This document shows positions 24,773-33,189 of a DNA stretch of 64,000 bases, in pieces; position 1 is the first letter of the stretch, and each line of letters starts with the position of its first letter. The stretch comes from Bin5 sp965221145 (GTDB lineage Bacteria; Chloroflexota; Anaerolineae; Caldilineales; Caldilineaceae): NCBI GenBank assembly GCA_965221145.1, contig OZ244877.1, positions 3,968,001 to 4,032,000 on the forward strand. The letters run 5' to 3'. A program made the translations under genes and the position numbers. The notes below the pieces were generated by a model. That model saw nothing but the letters and a program-made list of their open reading frames with translations. It was not told where the DNA came from and searched no databases.

Positions 24773-24997
24773 CCGGTCATCTCCATTCGATCCTGCCCTC
24801 CGCCTTCAACTCGAAAGGCGAAAGCATCATTTGATTGCATTGCAAAGGCCAATGTGAAGCGGCTGCGAGCCGTATTGTACCAGAGCCTCACCCATCAGCA
24901 GGAGTGCGAAGCAAGGTCTTGTCTCTCCCCTTCACTCTCCCCCCGGTCTAGGGTTCTGCGCATAACAAAAGGCGGCATTTCCAGGGCATCTGTATCT

Positions 24998-25104
24998 TCC
25001 GCTATAATGCGGTGGTCATCCTCACGTCGATACCGGTTTTCATCATCACGCTGATCTTCCAGCGCCAGATCGTCGAGGGGATCACCAGCGGCGTGTTCAA
25101 GTGA
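24998..25104 (+). pseudogene. C-terminal remnant of a sugar ABC transporter permease
   Basis: The plus strand reads AVVILTSIPVFIITLIFQRQ, then IVEGITSGVFK before a stop. This is the usual last helix and tail of MalG-type permeases (compare QRYFVRGLTAGAVK). No start or upstream domain remains, so it looks like the tail of a deleted transporter gene. The rest of the 24773-25179 gap holds nothing I recognise apart from the next gene's leader. Confidence 0.6.
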
Positions 25105-25179
25105 CACCGCACACCCTGAACTCGATATTGGAAACTCTTTCAACACCATATCCACAATGCACAGGAGCGATTAGCAAGT

Positions 25180-26232
25180 ATGGCCAACTTAAGAGTCGGA
25201 ATTATTGGGCTGGGCGGCATCGCCCGCGCCCACTGCAGTGCCATCGCAACCCTCGATAATGTCGAGGTCGTCGCGGTCGCCGATCTGTTCGAAGAGAAGC
25301 GCCGCCTCTATATGGACAAATATGGCATCGCCAAAGGATACACCACGCACACTGAACTTCTGGCGGACGAAGAGATCGACGCCGTGGCGGTCGTGCTGGG
25401 CCATCAACTCCATCACCGGCTCACGTTGGACGCCTGCAACGCCGGCAAGCATGTCCTCGTGGAGAAGCCGATGGCGCTCAGCCTGAAGCAGTGCGACGAC
25501 ATGATCGAGGCCGCCGTCAACAACAACGTCAAGCTGATGGTCGGCCAGACCCAACACTTCTACGGCACCAGCCTCAAGGCCAAGGAGATCCTCGATTCGG
25601 GCGAGCTTGGCCCGCTGATGACGGTCATCTGTTACATGTCCAAGAACTGGAACTACGCCAGCCGCCCCCCGCAGTACCGCAGCCGCTTCCATGGCGGCGG
25701 CATGTGGCTGTCCAACGGCGTTCACGTGGTCGACCGCCTCACCTGGCTGATGGCGTCGCAGGCTGTGTCGGTATCGGCCAGCATCGGCACACGCGCCCAC
25801 TACCAGGCCAGCGACGACACCGCCACCGCGCTCGTTCGCTACAAGAATGGCTTGGCCGGTGTGGCCGTATCGATCGGCTTTGCCGACGGCGCGCCCAACT
25901 TTGAAAGCCAGGTGATTTGCGCCAACGGCACGCTACGCTTCAGCCAGCATGGCGAGAAGTTCGTCAAAGTCGGGCAGGGCGACGAGTGGAAGGATATCCC
26001 CTTCGACGACCCGCCGGTTGAGATGCACCATGAATGGAAATCATTCGTGGAGTCGATCGAACAGGACATCGAGCCGCCCACCTCCGGCGAGTGGGGCCGA
26101 CACATTATGGAGATTCTGTTCGCGGCGGAGAATTCGTCCATTAGCGGGCGCGAGGTCATCCTGGAGAGCGGTCTATCGTGGACCCACCAGCGCGCCGGTA
26201 TGCCCGTCACCCGCAATCACGGTTGGGTCTGA
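25180..26232 (+). CDS. Gfo/Idh/MocA-family oxidoreductase 2
   Basis: This 350-residue oxidoreductase has the Rossmann start LRVGIIGLGGIARAHCSAI, the EKP motif in HVLVEKPMALS, and the His-containing segment GGGMWLSNGVHVVDRLTWL in the C-terminal domain. AGGAG lies ~12 bases before the ATG. The third Gfo/Idh gene starts 12 bases after its stop, so the two are co-transcribed. Upstream DNA ends with a sugar-permease remnant, consistent with a degraded sugar or polyol uptake and oxidation locus. Confidence 0.9.
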   Translation: MANLRVGIIGLGGIARAHCSAIATLDNVEVVAVADLFEEKRRLYMDKYGIAKGYTTHTELLADEEIDAVAVVLGHQLHHRLTLDACNAGKHVLVEKPMALSLKQCDDMIEAAVNNNVKLMVGQTQHFYGTSLKAKEILDSGELGPLMTVICYMSKNWNYASRPPQYRSRFHGGGMWLSNGVHVVDRLTWLMASQAVSVSASIGTRAHYQASDDTATALVRYKNGLAGVAVSIGFADGAPNFESQVICANGTLRFSQHGEKFVKVGQGDEWKDIPFDDPPVEMHHEWKSFVESIEQDIEPPTSGEWGRHIMEILFAAENSSISGREVILESGLSWTHQRAGMPVTRNHGWV

Positions 26233-26243
26233 GGTACACAACG

Positions 26244-27275
26244 ATGCGAATCGCACTACTCTCCTACAGTCACCATGGGCGCGGCATGGCGAACACGACG
26301 CGCGACCTGGGCCATGAGATCGTCGGCGTGATGGACGCTGAACAAGGCCCGCGCCAGCAGTTGGCGGATGAATTCCACTGTCCCGCTTTCAGTTCGGCAG
26401 CCGAATGCCTGGATGCAAGCCAGCCCGATGCCGTATTGGTGGCTGGCAAGCATACCGAGATGCCGCAGCATGTCCTGGCCTGCGCGCAGCGGGACCTGCC
26501 GTTTCTGCTGGATAAGCCCTTTGCCGACTGCGCCGCGCGCATGAGACCGGCCGCCGAGGTGTGCCAAGAGCGCGGCGTCTTCAGCGCCCTGACCCTGCCC
26601 AACCGCGCAACCCGGCTCGTGGCCCTGGTCCAGCAGATGATCGAGGATGGCAGCCTCGGCGACTTGGTCCTCTACAACAGCCGTCTCAACAACGGGCCGC
26701 CCTCGCGCTACGACCCCACGCCCTCGGCATGGCATAACGATCCCCAGATTTCAGGCGGCGGCTGCTGGGCGACCGAAGCCGCGCACGGTATCGACACCTT
26801 TCTGCAGCTTGTCGGTGACAAACCGGTCTCCGTCGTCGGCGCTGTCATCTCCAACAAGATGTACGCGCGCGGCGTCGAGGATATAGGGGTGGGCGTGCTG
26901 CGAACCGATGACGGCGTAACCGGCATCGTCGAATCGGGCTACAGTTACCCGGCGGGCGCGCGCGGCGGCGACCACAGTTTTCGCTTCATCGGCAGCAAGG
27001 CGACGGTTCTGCAACGCTATGACCAGCAGGGCAATCCGGTCACCGAAGTTCACACGACAGAGGGTGTGACCTTTCAGCCGGACACGGGCTATGGCGATCT
27101 GATGCGCGAGATGATCAGGCGGGGGCTGGCGGCGATTGCGGAGGGGCGCAGCTTCAAGCCCGACATCACGGACGCGGTGCGCATCCTTGAGGTGCAGGAC
27201 GCGGTCTACGCCCACGCCCGCGCCAATCCCATGGCCAACGGCCCGCATCCACTGGGCGCGCCTGGGGCGGTGTAG
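26244..27275 (+). CDS. Gfo/Idh/MocA-family oxidoreductase 3
   Basis: The 343-residue protein starts RIALLSYSHHGRGMAN, a Rossmann strand whose usual GxGxxG is replaced by YSHHGRG, so cofactor binding may be altered. LDKPFAD stands where the family has EKP. The C-terminal domain has SGGGCWATEAAHGIDTFLQL, with the active-site His. ATG 26244 has GAGG 9 bases upstream. It is the second gene of a pair with the preceding oxidoreductase and faces the convergent PhyH gene. Confidence 0.85.
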   Translation: MRIALLSYSHHGRGMANTTRDLGHEIVGVMDAEQGPRQQLADEFHCPAFSSAAECLDASQPDAVLVAGKHTEMPQHVLACAQRDLPFLLDKPFADCAARMRPAAEVCQERGVFSALTLPNRATRLVALVQQMIEDGSLGDLVLYNSRLNNGPPSRYDPTPSAWHNDPQISGGGCWATEAAHGIDTFLQLVGDKPVSVVGAVISNKMYARGVEDIGVGVLRTDDGVTGIVESGYSYPAGARGGDHSFRFIGSKATVLQRYDQQGNPVTEVHTTEGVTFQPDTGYGDLMREMIRRGLAAIAEGRSFKPDITDAVRILEVQDAVYAHARANPMANGPHPLGAPGAV

Positions 27276-27329
27276 CTCCGGCGAGGCTGGCGGCTGTCAG
27301 CTTGTCCAAGGGACTGCCCGCGCTCACAT

Positions 27330-28124
27330 TCATACACGCCCGGCAAAAGAGCGCCCCCTGATCTGTCTGAACGGCGGCATCTTGGGCGCGTCCGTAACCG
27401 ATTCATCACGCTGCGAGGCAGCGCGCATGTAGTGGACTGCGTAGCCGCGCCGCCGCTGGCCGGACAGGTTGGCATTGCTCTGGTGCAGAACCAAACTATG
27501 ATGGAAGCTGATGCTGCCCGGATTCAGCGGCGCGGCCACAATCGGCCACGGCTCGCTTCCCAGGTCTTCCAGGAACCAATCCAGTTGCGGCTTGCGCATC
27601 ATCCCCCAGCGATGCGTGCCGGGGACGAAATTCAGGCAGCCGTTCTCAACCTTAGCCTGATCGATCGCCGTCCATGCCGTCACCAGATCCATGGGAAAGA
27701 TGTCCCGCCACGACGCGGAATCCTGGTGCCAGGGCTGCTCCGTGCCCGTGACCGCCGCCTTCATAAAGAGTTGGTCGCCGTACAGTTTGATGTCATCGCT
27801 GCCCAGCAGATCGGCGATGATGTCGACGATCCGGGAATGGGTGGCATGATCCCACATGACCTCGTCATAGACGGCCAGATTATACAGTTTGCGCACCGAC
27901 AGCACCTGATCGGTAACTATCCGTTCGCCTTCGCGGAACACCCTTTCCAGCTGGATGCTCGCCTCCGGGATGTGCGCGGCCTCGCCCGCCGCGATCCGAT
28001 CGGTATGCGCAGCCAGAGCCGCTACCTTTTCGGCAGAGAGAACGTTATGTACGGTCAGAAAGCCGTTGAGCTTGAACTGCCTCACCTGTTCCTCAGACAG
28101 AAAGCGTAGTCGCGGCGTAGCCAT
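27330..28124 (-). CDS. PhyH-family Fe(II)/2-oxoglutarate dioxygenase 1
   Basis: This 264-residue double-stranded beta-helix dioxygenase has the iron ligands His133-x-Asp135 in PWHQDSASW, a distal His in SFHHSLVLHQS near 208-214, and an Arg-rich segment RRRGYAVHYM that would hold 2-oxoglutarate. Family members hydroxylate fatty acyl-CoAs or small metabolites. AAAGGA precedes the ATG by about 9 bases. It is transcribed with, or just after, the aldo-keto reductase gene (54 bases apart, same strand). Substrate unknown. Confidence 0.9.
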   Translation of the reverse strand: MATPRLRFLSEEQVRQFKLNGFLTVHNVLSAEKVAALAAHTDRIAAGEAAHIPEASIQLERVFREGERIVTDQVLSVRKLYNLAVYDEVMWDHATHSRIVDIIADLLGSDDIKLYGDQLFMKAAVTGTEQPWHQDSASWRDIFPMDLVTAWTAIDQAKVENGCLNFVPGTHRWGMMRKPQLDWFLEDLGSEPWPIVAAPLNPGSISFHHSLVLHQSNANLSGQRRRGYAVHYMRAASQRDESVTDAPKMPPFRQIRGRSFAGRV

Positions 28125-28178
28125 ACGCAGATTTCCTTTCCTCTTATAACCGGAATCGACAACTCCTGGCGTTTCCGG

Positions 28179-29162
28179 TTATTGCGACTCCACCCAGGCC
28201 GGCGGCGCGGTATCCACGCCGTGTTTGGCGAACACCGCATCGATCTCGTCCGGCGTCGCCTGATCAAGCGACCAGTCGAGACCGGCTACATTTTCCTCAA
28301 CCTCCGCGGGACGACGGAACCCTACCAGCGCCACGCTCACCACCGGATTCGACAGCACCCAGCGCAACGCCAGTTGAGCGACCGTCTTGCCGTATCGGGC
28401 GGCTATCGGTTTGAGGTCGTCAGCAGCAGCCACATTCCTGGCAAAGACCTCCTCGGTAAACAGCGGGATGTTGAAGGCTACGCCATTGGAGCGCCAGTCG
28501 CTTTCGTCGAATTTCGTCTCAGGCGTAAACGTGCCGGTCAGCAGACCGTGCGCCAGCGAGCCGTAGGTCATCAGGCCGATTCCATGCTGTTCGATGGTTG
28601 GGAAGACTTCGCGCTCCAGGCGGCGGTCGAACAGATTGTAGCCGTACTGGGCGATGTCCACACGCCGCGTCGCCATGCAGGTCTCGATCTGGTGCGGTCG
28701 GAAGTTGGAGACGCCGACGAACCGGGCTTTGCCGGCCTGCACGATCTCCTCCAGCGCCCCCATCGTCTCCTCCAGCGGCACTTTTTTGTCCGGCCAGTGG
28801 ATCAGATAGACATCCACGTAGTCGGTTCCAAGTGCTTTGAGGCTGCGGTCAATGGCCGCCAGGGCCGTCTCGCGGCGGCTGTCGCGGCTCCCCCGCCCAT
28901 CTTCGATATAGATGCCGAATTTGGTGACGAGAATCGCATCCTTGCGCCGCGCGCCCAGCGCCTTGCCCAGGATCCTCTCGGACTGACCAAAACCATAGCC
29001 CTCAGCCGTGTCGAAGAGGTTGATCCCCAGGTCGAGCGCACGCTGCACCGCCGCCTCGACCTCGCTGTCATCAAAATGCCCGTATTCGCCGCCGATCTCC
29101 CAGCAGCCAAAGCCGATTGCCGAGACATCCAATCCGGTACGCCCAAATGCGCGATATTCCAT
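28179..29162 (-). CDS. Aldo-keto reductase
   Basis: The 327-residue (beta/alpha)8 NADPH-dependent reductase carries the catalytic tetrad in family context: Asp in INLFDTAEGYG with the catalytic Tyr, Lys in ILVTKFGIY, His in VYLIHWPD. The C-terminal NADP site is near ALVGFRRPAEVEENV. It is close to the sugar-aldehyde/AKR11-12 type. AGAGG lies 7 bases before the ATG. It heads a two-gene unit with the PhyH dioxygenase and likely works on the same unknown small metabolite. Confidence 0.92.
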   Translation of the reverse strand: MEYRAFGRTGLDVSAIGFGCWEIGGEYGHFDDSEVEAAVQRALDLGINLFDTAEGYGFGQSERILGKALGARRKDAILVTKFGIYIEDGRGSRDSRRETALAAIDRSLKALGTDYVDVYLIHWPDKKVPLEETMGALEEIVQAGKARFVGVSNFRPHQIETCMATRRVDIAQYGYNLFDRRLEREVFPTIEQHGIGLMTYGSLAHGLLTGTFTPETKFDESDWRSNGVAFNIPLFTEEVFARNVAAADDLKPIAARYGKTVAQLALRWVLSNPVVSVALVGFRRPAEVEENVAGLDWSLDQATPDEIDAVFAKHGVDTAPPAWVESQ

Positions 29163-29300
29163 CTGTTGGCCTCTACGCAGTGTCTAATGGTTTGTGGTCA
29201 GCGGCCAGTGATGGTTCGCGGGCCGCTGCAGTTCCGACAGTGTACAACGCGACCGTTGGCGGGTCAATGAGCAGGAAATATGAACCCGGAAGAACAGAGC

Positions 29301-30467
29301 CTATCCTTTGTAAATCTCCAGATGGCGCGCGGCGATCACATCCCAGCGGAACTGGCGCGCGGACTGGCGGGCATTGGCGCGCAGGCTCACCGCCAAGCGC
29401 GCGTCCTCAGCGATACGCGCCACGGCCGCGGCCGTCGCCGCAGGGTCTTGGGGGGGAACGAGCAGCAGGTCGAAGTCCGGCGTCAGCTCCGGCGTCGGGG
29501 CCCGGGGATAGGTGGTGACGATCGCGCAGCCGTTGGCCAGCGCGGCCGTCAACGTGCTGCGGCGCAAGCTCATGCCATCCTCATAGGGCATCACCAGCAC
29601 GTCGATGGCGTTGAAATCGGCGGCGACGTCGGCGTCCGCCTGATGGCCGGTCCACTGGACGCGACTGTCCAGCCCCTGTTCGGCAATGCTGGCCTCGACC
29701 CGTTGCAGATAGCTGAAGTTCGTCGCGTCGCTGGCCCCAACCCGTTCGCCGATCATCAGCAGATGGGCGTCCCGCCCCTGGCGCACCAACGCGGCCAACG
29801 TCTCGACCAGCGTCAGCCCGCCCTTGCTGGCGTTCAAAAAGCCAAAGTAGCCGAGCACAAGCTGTTCGTTGTCATAGCCGCGCGCAGCCCGACGCTGGCT
29901 GCGCTCCGCATCCGAGAATTGCCGGCTCTCGATGTCGCTGCCGATGGGAATGCGGTGGAGTTGACCGGGCCGCGTCTGCTGGCGCACCGACTCCCAGTCG
30001 CTCTGATTCGTAACCACGACCGCATCCACGGCGCGCAGCGGCAGGCGCGTCACCCAGTGGCGCAGGCGATCGCCAGCCTTGGGGAAGAGATAGGGAATAC
30101 GCAGATCGTGGTAAGTCCAGGCGGAGCGCAAGCCGTGCCGCCGCAGAAAATAGGGCAGCGCGTTGATGGCAGGGTGCATCCCGTAGGCAGCGGTCTGATA
30201 TTGAATGTGAACCCAATCGGCGCCGACCGCGCGCGCGCAGGCGGGAATGTCGGCCAGGAGCCGCCAGCCCCAGCCGCCGGTCTGCGCCAGGACACGCACG
30301 GAATCCGTCTGCGCGGAGACCGGGACCTGTCTGTCGGTCAGGACAGCGATCTGCGCGCCCTGGGCGTGCAATGCCCGCGCCAACTCCGCCGTGAACCTGC
30401 CGACACCGCCCAGCATCGGCGGATATTCGCCGGTGACGAACAGCACTTTCGGTTGCTCTGACGCCAC
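29301..30467 (-). CDS. Family 4-type (GT-B) glycosyltransferase
   Basis: The 388-residue GT-B glycosyltransferase has an N-terminal acceptor domain with GEYPPMLGGVGRFTAELA at residues ~12-30 and a C-terminal nucleotide-sugar domain with LGYFGFLNASKGGLTLVETL and MPYEDGMSLRRSTLTAALANGCAIVTT, the usual donor-phosphate region. It likely adds a sugar to a lipid-linked or surface glycan. The start is a GTG with no clear Shine-Dalgarno sequence. It is the last of a run of minus-strand genes that includes two small membrane proteins and ABC transporter parts. Confidence 0.88.
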   Translation of the reverse strand: MASEQPKVLFVTGEYPPMLGGVGRFTAELARALHAQGAQIAVLTDRQVPVSAQTDSVRVLAQTGGWGWRLLADIPACARAVGADWVHIQYQTAAYGMHPAINALPYFLRRHGLRSAWTYHDLRIPYLFPKAGDRLRHWVTRLPLRAVDAVVVTNQSDWESVRQQTRPGQLHRIPIGSDIESRQFSDAERSQRRAARGYDNEQLVLGYFGFLNASKGGLTLVETLAALVRQGRDAHLLMIGERVGASDATNFSYLQRVEASIAEQGLDSRVQWTGHQADADVAADFNAIDVLVMPYEDGMSLRRSTLTAALANGCAIVTTYPRAPTPELTPDFDLLLVPPQDPAATAAAVARIAEDARLAVSLRANARQSARQFRWDVIAARHLEIYKG

Positions 30468-30501
30468 TCTGTTAAAGCCTTCATCACTATATTCAGTCAG
30501 G

Positions 30502-30924
30502 TTAGCCGGACATTTGATCCTGCAAGGCGGCCAGCAGCTTCTCCTGGCGCGCCACAGCCGGCAGAAACTGGGTGCGGGGCACTTCCGTATCGACGAAGCC
30601 GTCGGCGCTGAAGGGCCAATAGACGAGGCTCAATCCGGGCGTAATGCGGCCGGCCTCGTCACAGGTGATCATCTGGCGAAAGAGAATGCGCAGCGGCGCT
30701 TGCAGCGGCGTGTGAACGGTTACGCCGTCGGCGGTCAACTCCAGACGCATCAGCGCCCAACGCAGGTAGACGACGGTGAACCCGAACGCCGCCAATAAAA
30801 AGAAGAGGGTAGACAAGCTGAATCCGTTCAGAATCTCCCACGCAAAGAGCAATACGACCGCCGCCCCTCCGGCGGCGAATAGGCGGTATGTCGGACGGGG
30901 AAGGTAAACCGGGGCGTCAGTCAT
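30502..30924 (-). CDS. Small membrane protein with PH-like domain
   Basis: A 140-residue product with two close membrane segments (~15-33 and ~38-57) followed by a soluble domain of ~80 residues, MRLELTADGVTVHTPLQAPLRI and ITPGLSLVYWPFSADGF. The layout and the strand pattern resemble membrane-attached bacterial PH domains. ATG 30924 is chosen over a GTG nine bases upstream. Function unknown; it sits between a small membrane gene and the glycosyltransferase. Confidence 0.6.
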   Translation of the reverse strand: MTDAPVYLPRPTYRLFAAGGAAVVLLFAWEILNGFSLSTLFFLLAAFGFTVVYLRWALMRLELTADGVTVHTPLQAPLRILFRQMITCDEAGRITPGLSLVYWPFSADGFVDTEVPRTQFLPAVARQEKLLAALQDQMSG

Positions 30925-31008
30925 CGCAGACACCAGTGGCTGGTGGCCTGTGGTTAGCGGCCAGCCGCATCACTGGAAACTGACTACGGATCTGCCGCCG
31001 ATCCTGCC

Positions 31009-31323
31009 TCACGGCAGTTGCCGCGAGCGGCTGCTGACAAAGAGCATCACAAACGCAGCCAGCGAGAGAACGCCCGCGCCGTAGACGATCAGGCGGATTA
31101 CTTGGCTCTCCCACAGCGTGGGCGCGAAACCGGCGAATCCGCCCAAAATTCCGGCCAGAGGGACCGTTGCCATCAGTACAAAGTGGAGCAGCATAAAGGC
31201 AGGGGAAGGGCGCGGCGCATCTTCGCGCGCGAGAAGCTTCATCATCATGTAGATCGCGGCCAGCGGATACAGCCCGCCCATCAGCAGAAGAACAATCGAT
31301 CCAACTTTGTACAGAATATCCAT
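31009..31323 (-). CDS. Small three-helix membrane protein
   Basis: A 104-residue hydrophobic product with three predicted membrane segments: residues ~5-28 (VGSIVLLLMGGLYPLAAIYMM), ~42-64 (AFMLLHFVLMATVPLAGILGGFAGF) and ~75-97 (LIVYGAGVLSLAAFVMLFV). Family not recognised. It sits where the permeases of a BMP-type ABC importer would be expected, but it is far too short to be one. Confidence 0.6.
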   Translation of the reverse strand: MDILYKVGSIVLLLMGGLYPLAAIYMMMKLLAREDAPRPSPAFMLLHFVLMATVPLAGILGGFAGFAPTLWESQVIRLIVYGAGVLSLAAFVMLFVSSRSRQLP

Positions 31324-31382
31324 CAGTTCCGCGCTCTCAGTTCAGCCAGTGCGATTCAGTGGTTCGCGGCCCGTAGTCTCCA

Positions 31383-33014
31383 CTATTCACTATTCACGGC
31401 AGTTCCCGTTCTGCCCGCCATCATCAGCCCGATCTGCTCGCGGGTAGCGGCGCGAGCTTCGACGACGCCCATCACCCGCCCACCGTTGAGGACCGCGATG
31501 CGGTCGGCCAGGCTGAACAGTTCGTCCAAATCTTCGCTGATCAACAGCACGGCGACACCGGCGGCCTGCTGCTCCAGCAGTCGATTACGCACCGCCTCGG
31601 TCGCGCCCACGTCCAGCCCCTGCGTCGGGTGGGCCGCAATGATCAGCTTCGGGTTTGTCGTCAGTTCACGGGCCAGAATCAGCTTTTGCAGATTGCCGCC
31701 GGAAAGGGCGCCGGCATTGGTGGTGATACCCGGCGTATCCACATTGAACTCGGCCACCAGTTCCGTGCTCATCTTGTCCAGACCGCCGCGATCCAGGAAA
31801 GGCCCCGGCCTATCCCGATAGTGCTTGAGCGCAATGTTGTCGGCCACATTCATCGAGCCGACCGACCCGACATGGATGCGGCTTTCCGGAATGTGGGCGA
31901 TGCCGGCGTCAATGATGGCGCGCGGGGAACGGTTGGTAAGCTCCCACCCCAGCAGACGCACGCGCCCGCCGGTGGCCCGCCGCAGACCGGTCAACAGTTC
32001 GGCCAGTTCCTTCTGCCCGTTTCCGGCAACGCCGGCGATGCCGAGAATCTCGCCGCTGCGGATCTGCAGCGAAACGTCCTGCAGGGCGGGCAAGCGCTTG
32101 TCGTTCAGGCAGCTGATGCCTTCGACCTCCAGGCAGATTTCGCCGAACTCCTGCTCTTCTTTGTCAACGCGGAAGATGACCGCCCGCCCCACCATCAACT
32201 CGGCCAGATGGGCGGCGCTGGTTTCGCCGGTCACATCCTCCGTGGCGATCACCCGCCCCTGGCGCAGGACGGTTACGCGGTCGGCAAAACGGGTCACTTC
32301 ATCCAGCTTATGACTGATGAAGATAATCGTCTTGCCCTCCTGCACCATGCGCTGCATCGTCTGGCCCAGCGCGTCGGCCTCCTGCGGGGTCAGGACGGCC
32401 GTCGGCTCGTCGAGGATCAGAATGTCCGCGCCGCGGTACAGCGCCTTCAAAATCTCGATCCGCTGCTGTTCGCCGACGCTCAATTGCCAGATGAAAGCTT
32501 CCGGGTCTACGAACAGATCGTACTGCTCGCTCACCTCCGAAATGCGCCGCTGCACCCGCTTCATATCCAGTCGCAGGGGTCGAAAGCGTCCCTGCTCAGC
32601 CGGTCGCCCGCCGCGGGACGGGGGCGTGCGCCGGCTTCGGCTCGACGGAGCGCAGTAGGGATCATCCAGCCCCAGAATGATGTTCTCGGCGACCGTATGG
32701 TTCATCACCAGTTTGAAATGCTGGTGAACCATAGCGATGCCCAGATCAAAGGCAGTTTTGGGCGAGTCGATATGCACGGGACGGCCGTGTATGCACACGC
32801 GGCCCTGTTCCGGCAGATACAGCCCGACCAGGACGTTCATAAGCGTGGATTTGCCGGCGCCGTTTTCCCCCAACAGCGCGTGAACCTCTCCCTTACGGAT
32901 CGTCAAATCGACGCGGTCGTTGGCCAGGACGCCGGGAAAGCGTTTGGTGATCTCCCGCATCGCAACTGCGGGCGCAGTCTGTTCTGCATTTCCATTGTCT
33001 GAGCTGTGAGTCAT
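31383..33014 (-). CDS. ABC transporter ATP-binding protein, double ATPase (BMP/nucleoside type)
   Basis: The 543-residue protein has two ABC ATPase halves. Half 1 has Walker A GENGAGKST, LSVGEQQRIEILKAL (signature) and ILILDEPTAVLT (Walker B). Half 2 has the usual degenerate loop VAGNGQKEL, LSGGNLQKLILAREL and IIAAHPTQGLD. This arrangement belongs to RbsA/YufO-type importers for sugars or nucleosides. A ~25-residue Arg/Pro/Ser-rich insertion (SSRSRRTPPSRGG region) lies between GLDDPYCAP and the DMKRVQRRI helix. The matching lipoprotein gene lies upstream; no permease gene is present nearby. Confidence 0.9.
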   Translation of the reverse strand: MTHSSDNGNAEQTAPAVAMREITKRFPGVLANDRVDLTIRKGEVHALLGENGAGKSTLMNVLVGLYLPEQGRVCIHGRPVHIDSPKTAFDLGIAMVHQHFKLVMNHTVAENIILGLDDPYCAPSSRSRRTPPSRGGRPAEQGRFRPLRLDMKRVQRRISEVSEQYDLFVDPEAFIWQLSVGEQQRIEILKALYRGADILILDEPTAVLTPQEADALGQTMQRMVQEGKTIIFISHKLDEVTRFADRVTVLRQGRVIATEDVTGETSAAHLAELMVGRAVIFRVDKEEQEFGEICLEVEGISCLNDKRLPALQDVSLQIRSGEILGIAGVAGNGQKELAELLTGLRRATGGRVRLLGWELTNRSPRAIIDAGIAHIPESRIHVGSVGSMNVADNIALKHYRDRPGPFLDRGGLDKMSTELVAEFNVDTPGITTNAGALSGGNLQKLILARELTTNPKLIIAAHPTQGLDVGATEAVRNRLLEQQAAGVAVLLISEDLDELFSLADRIAVLNGGRVMGVVEARAATREQIGLMMAGRTGTAVNSE

Positions 33015-33189
33015 GGGATAAAGAAGATGATCGGGATTCAAGCTGCGCGGCTGGAAACGGGCAGTTCACTACAGATGAGTACGAGTGAAATTCAAGAGAA
33101 CGGCCCCTTTCTTGCAATCGAATTATGACAAGAGAGGAGCCGTTCCAGTAAACACGGTCAGTTTTAGCTGAAAGTACATTGCCGACGAG

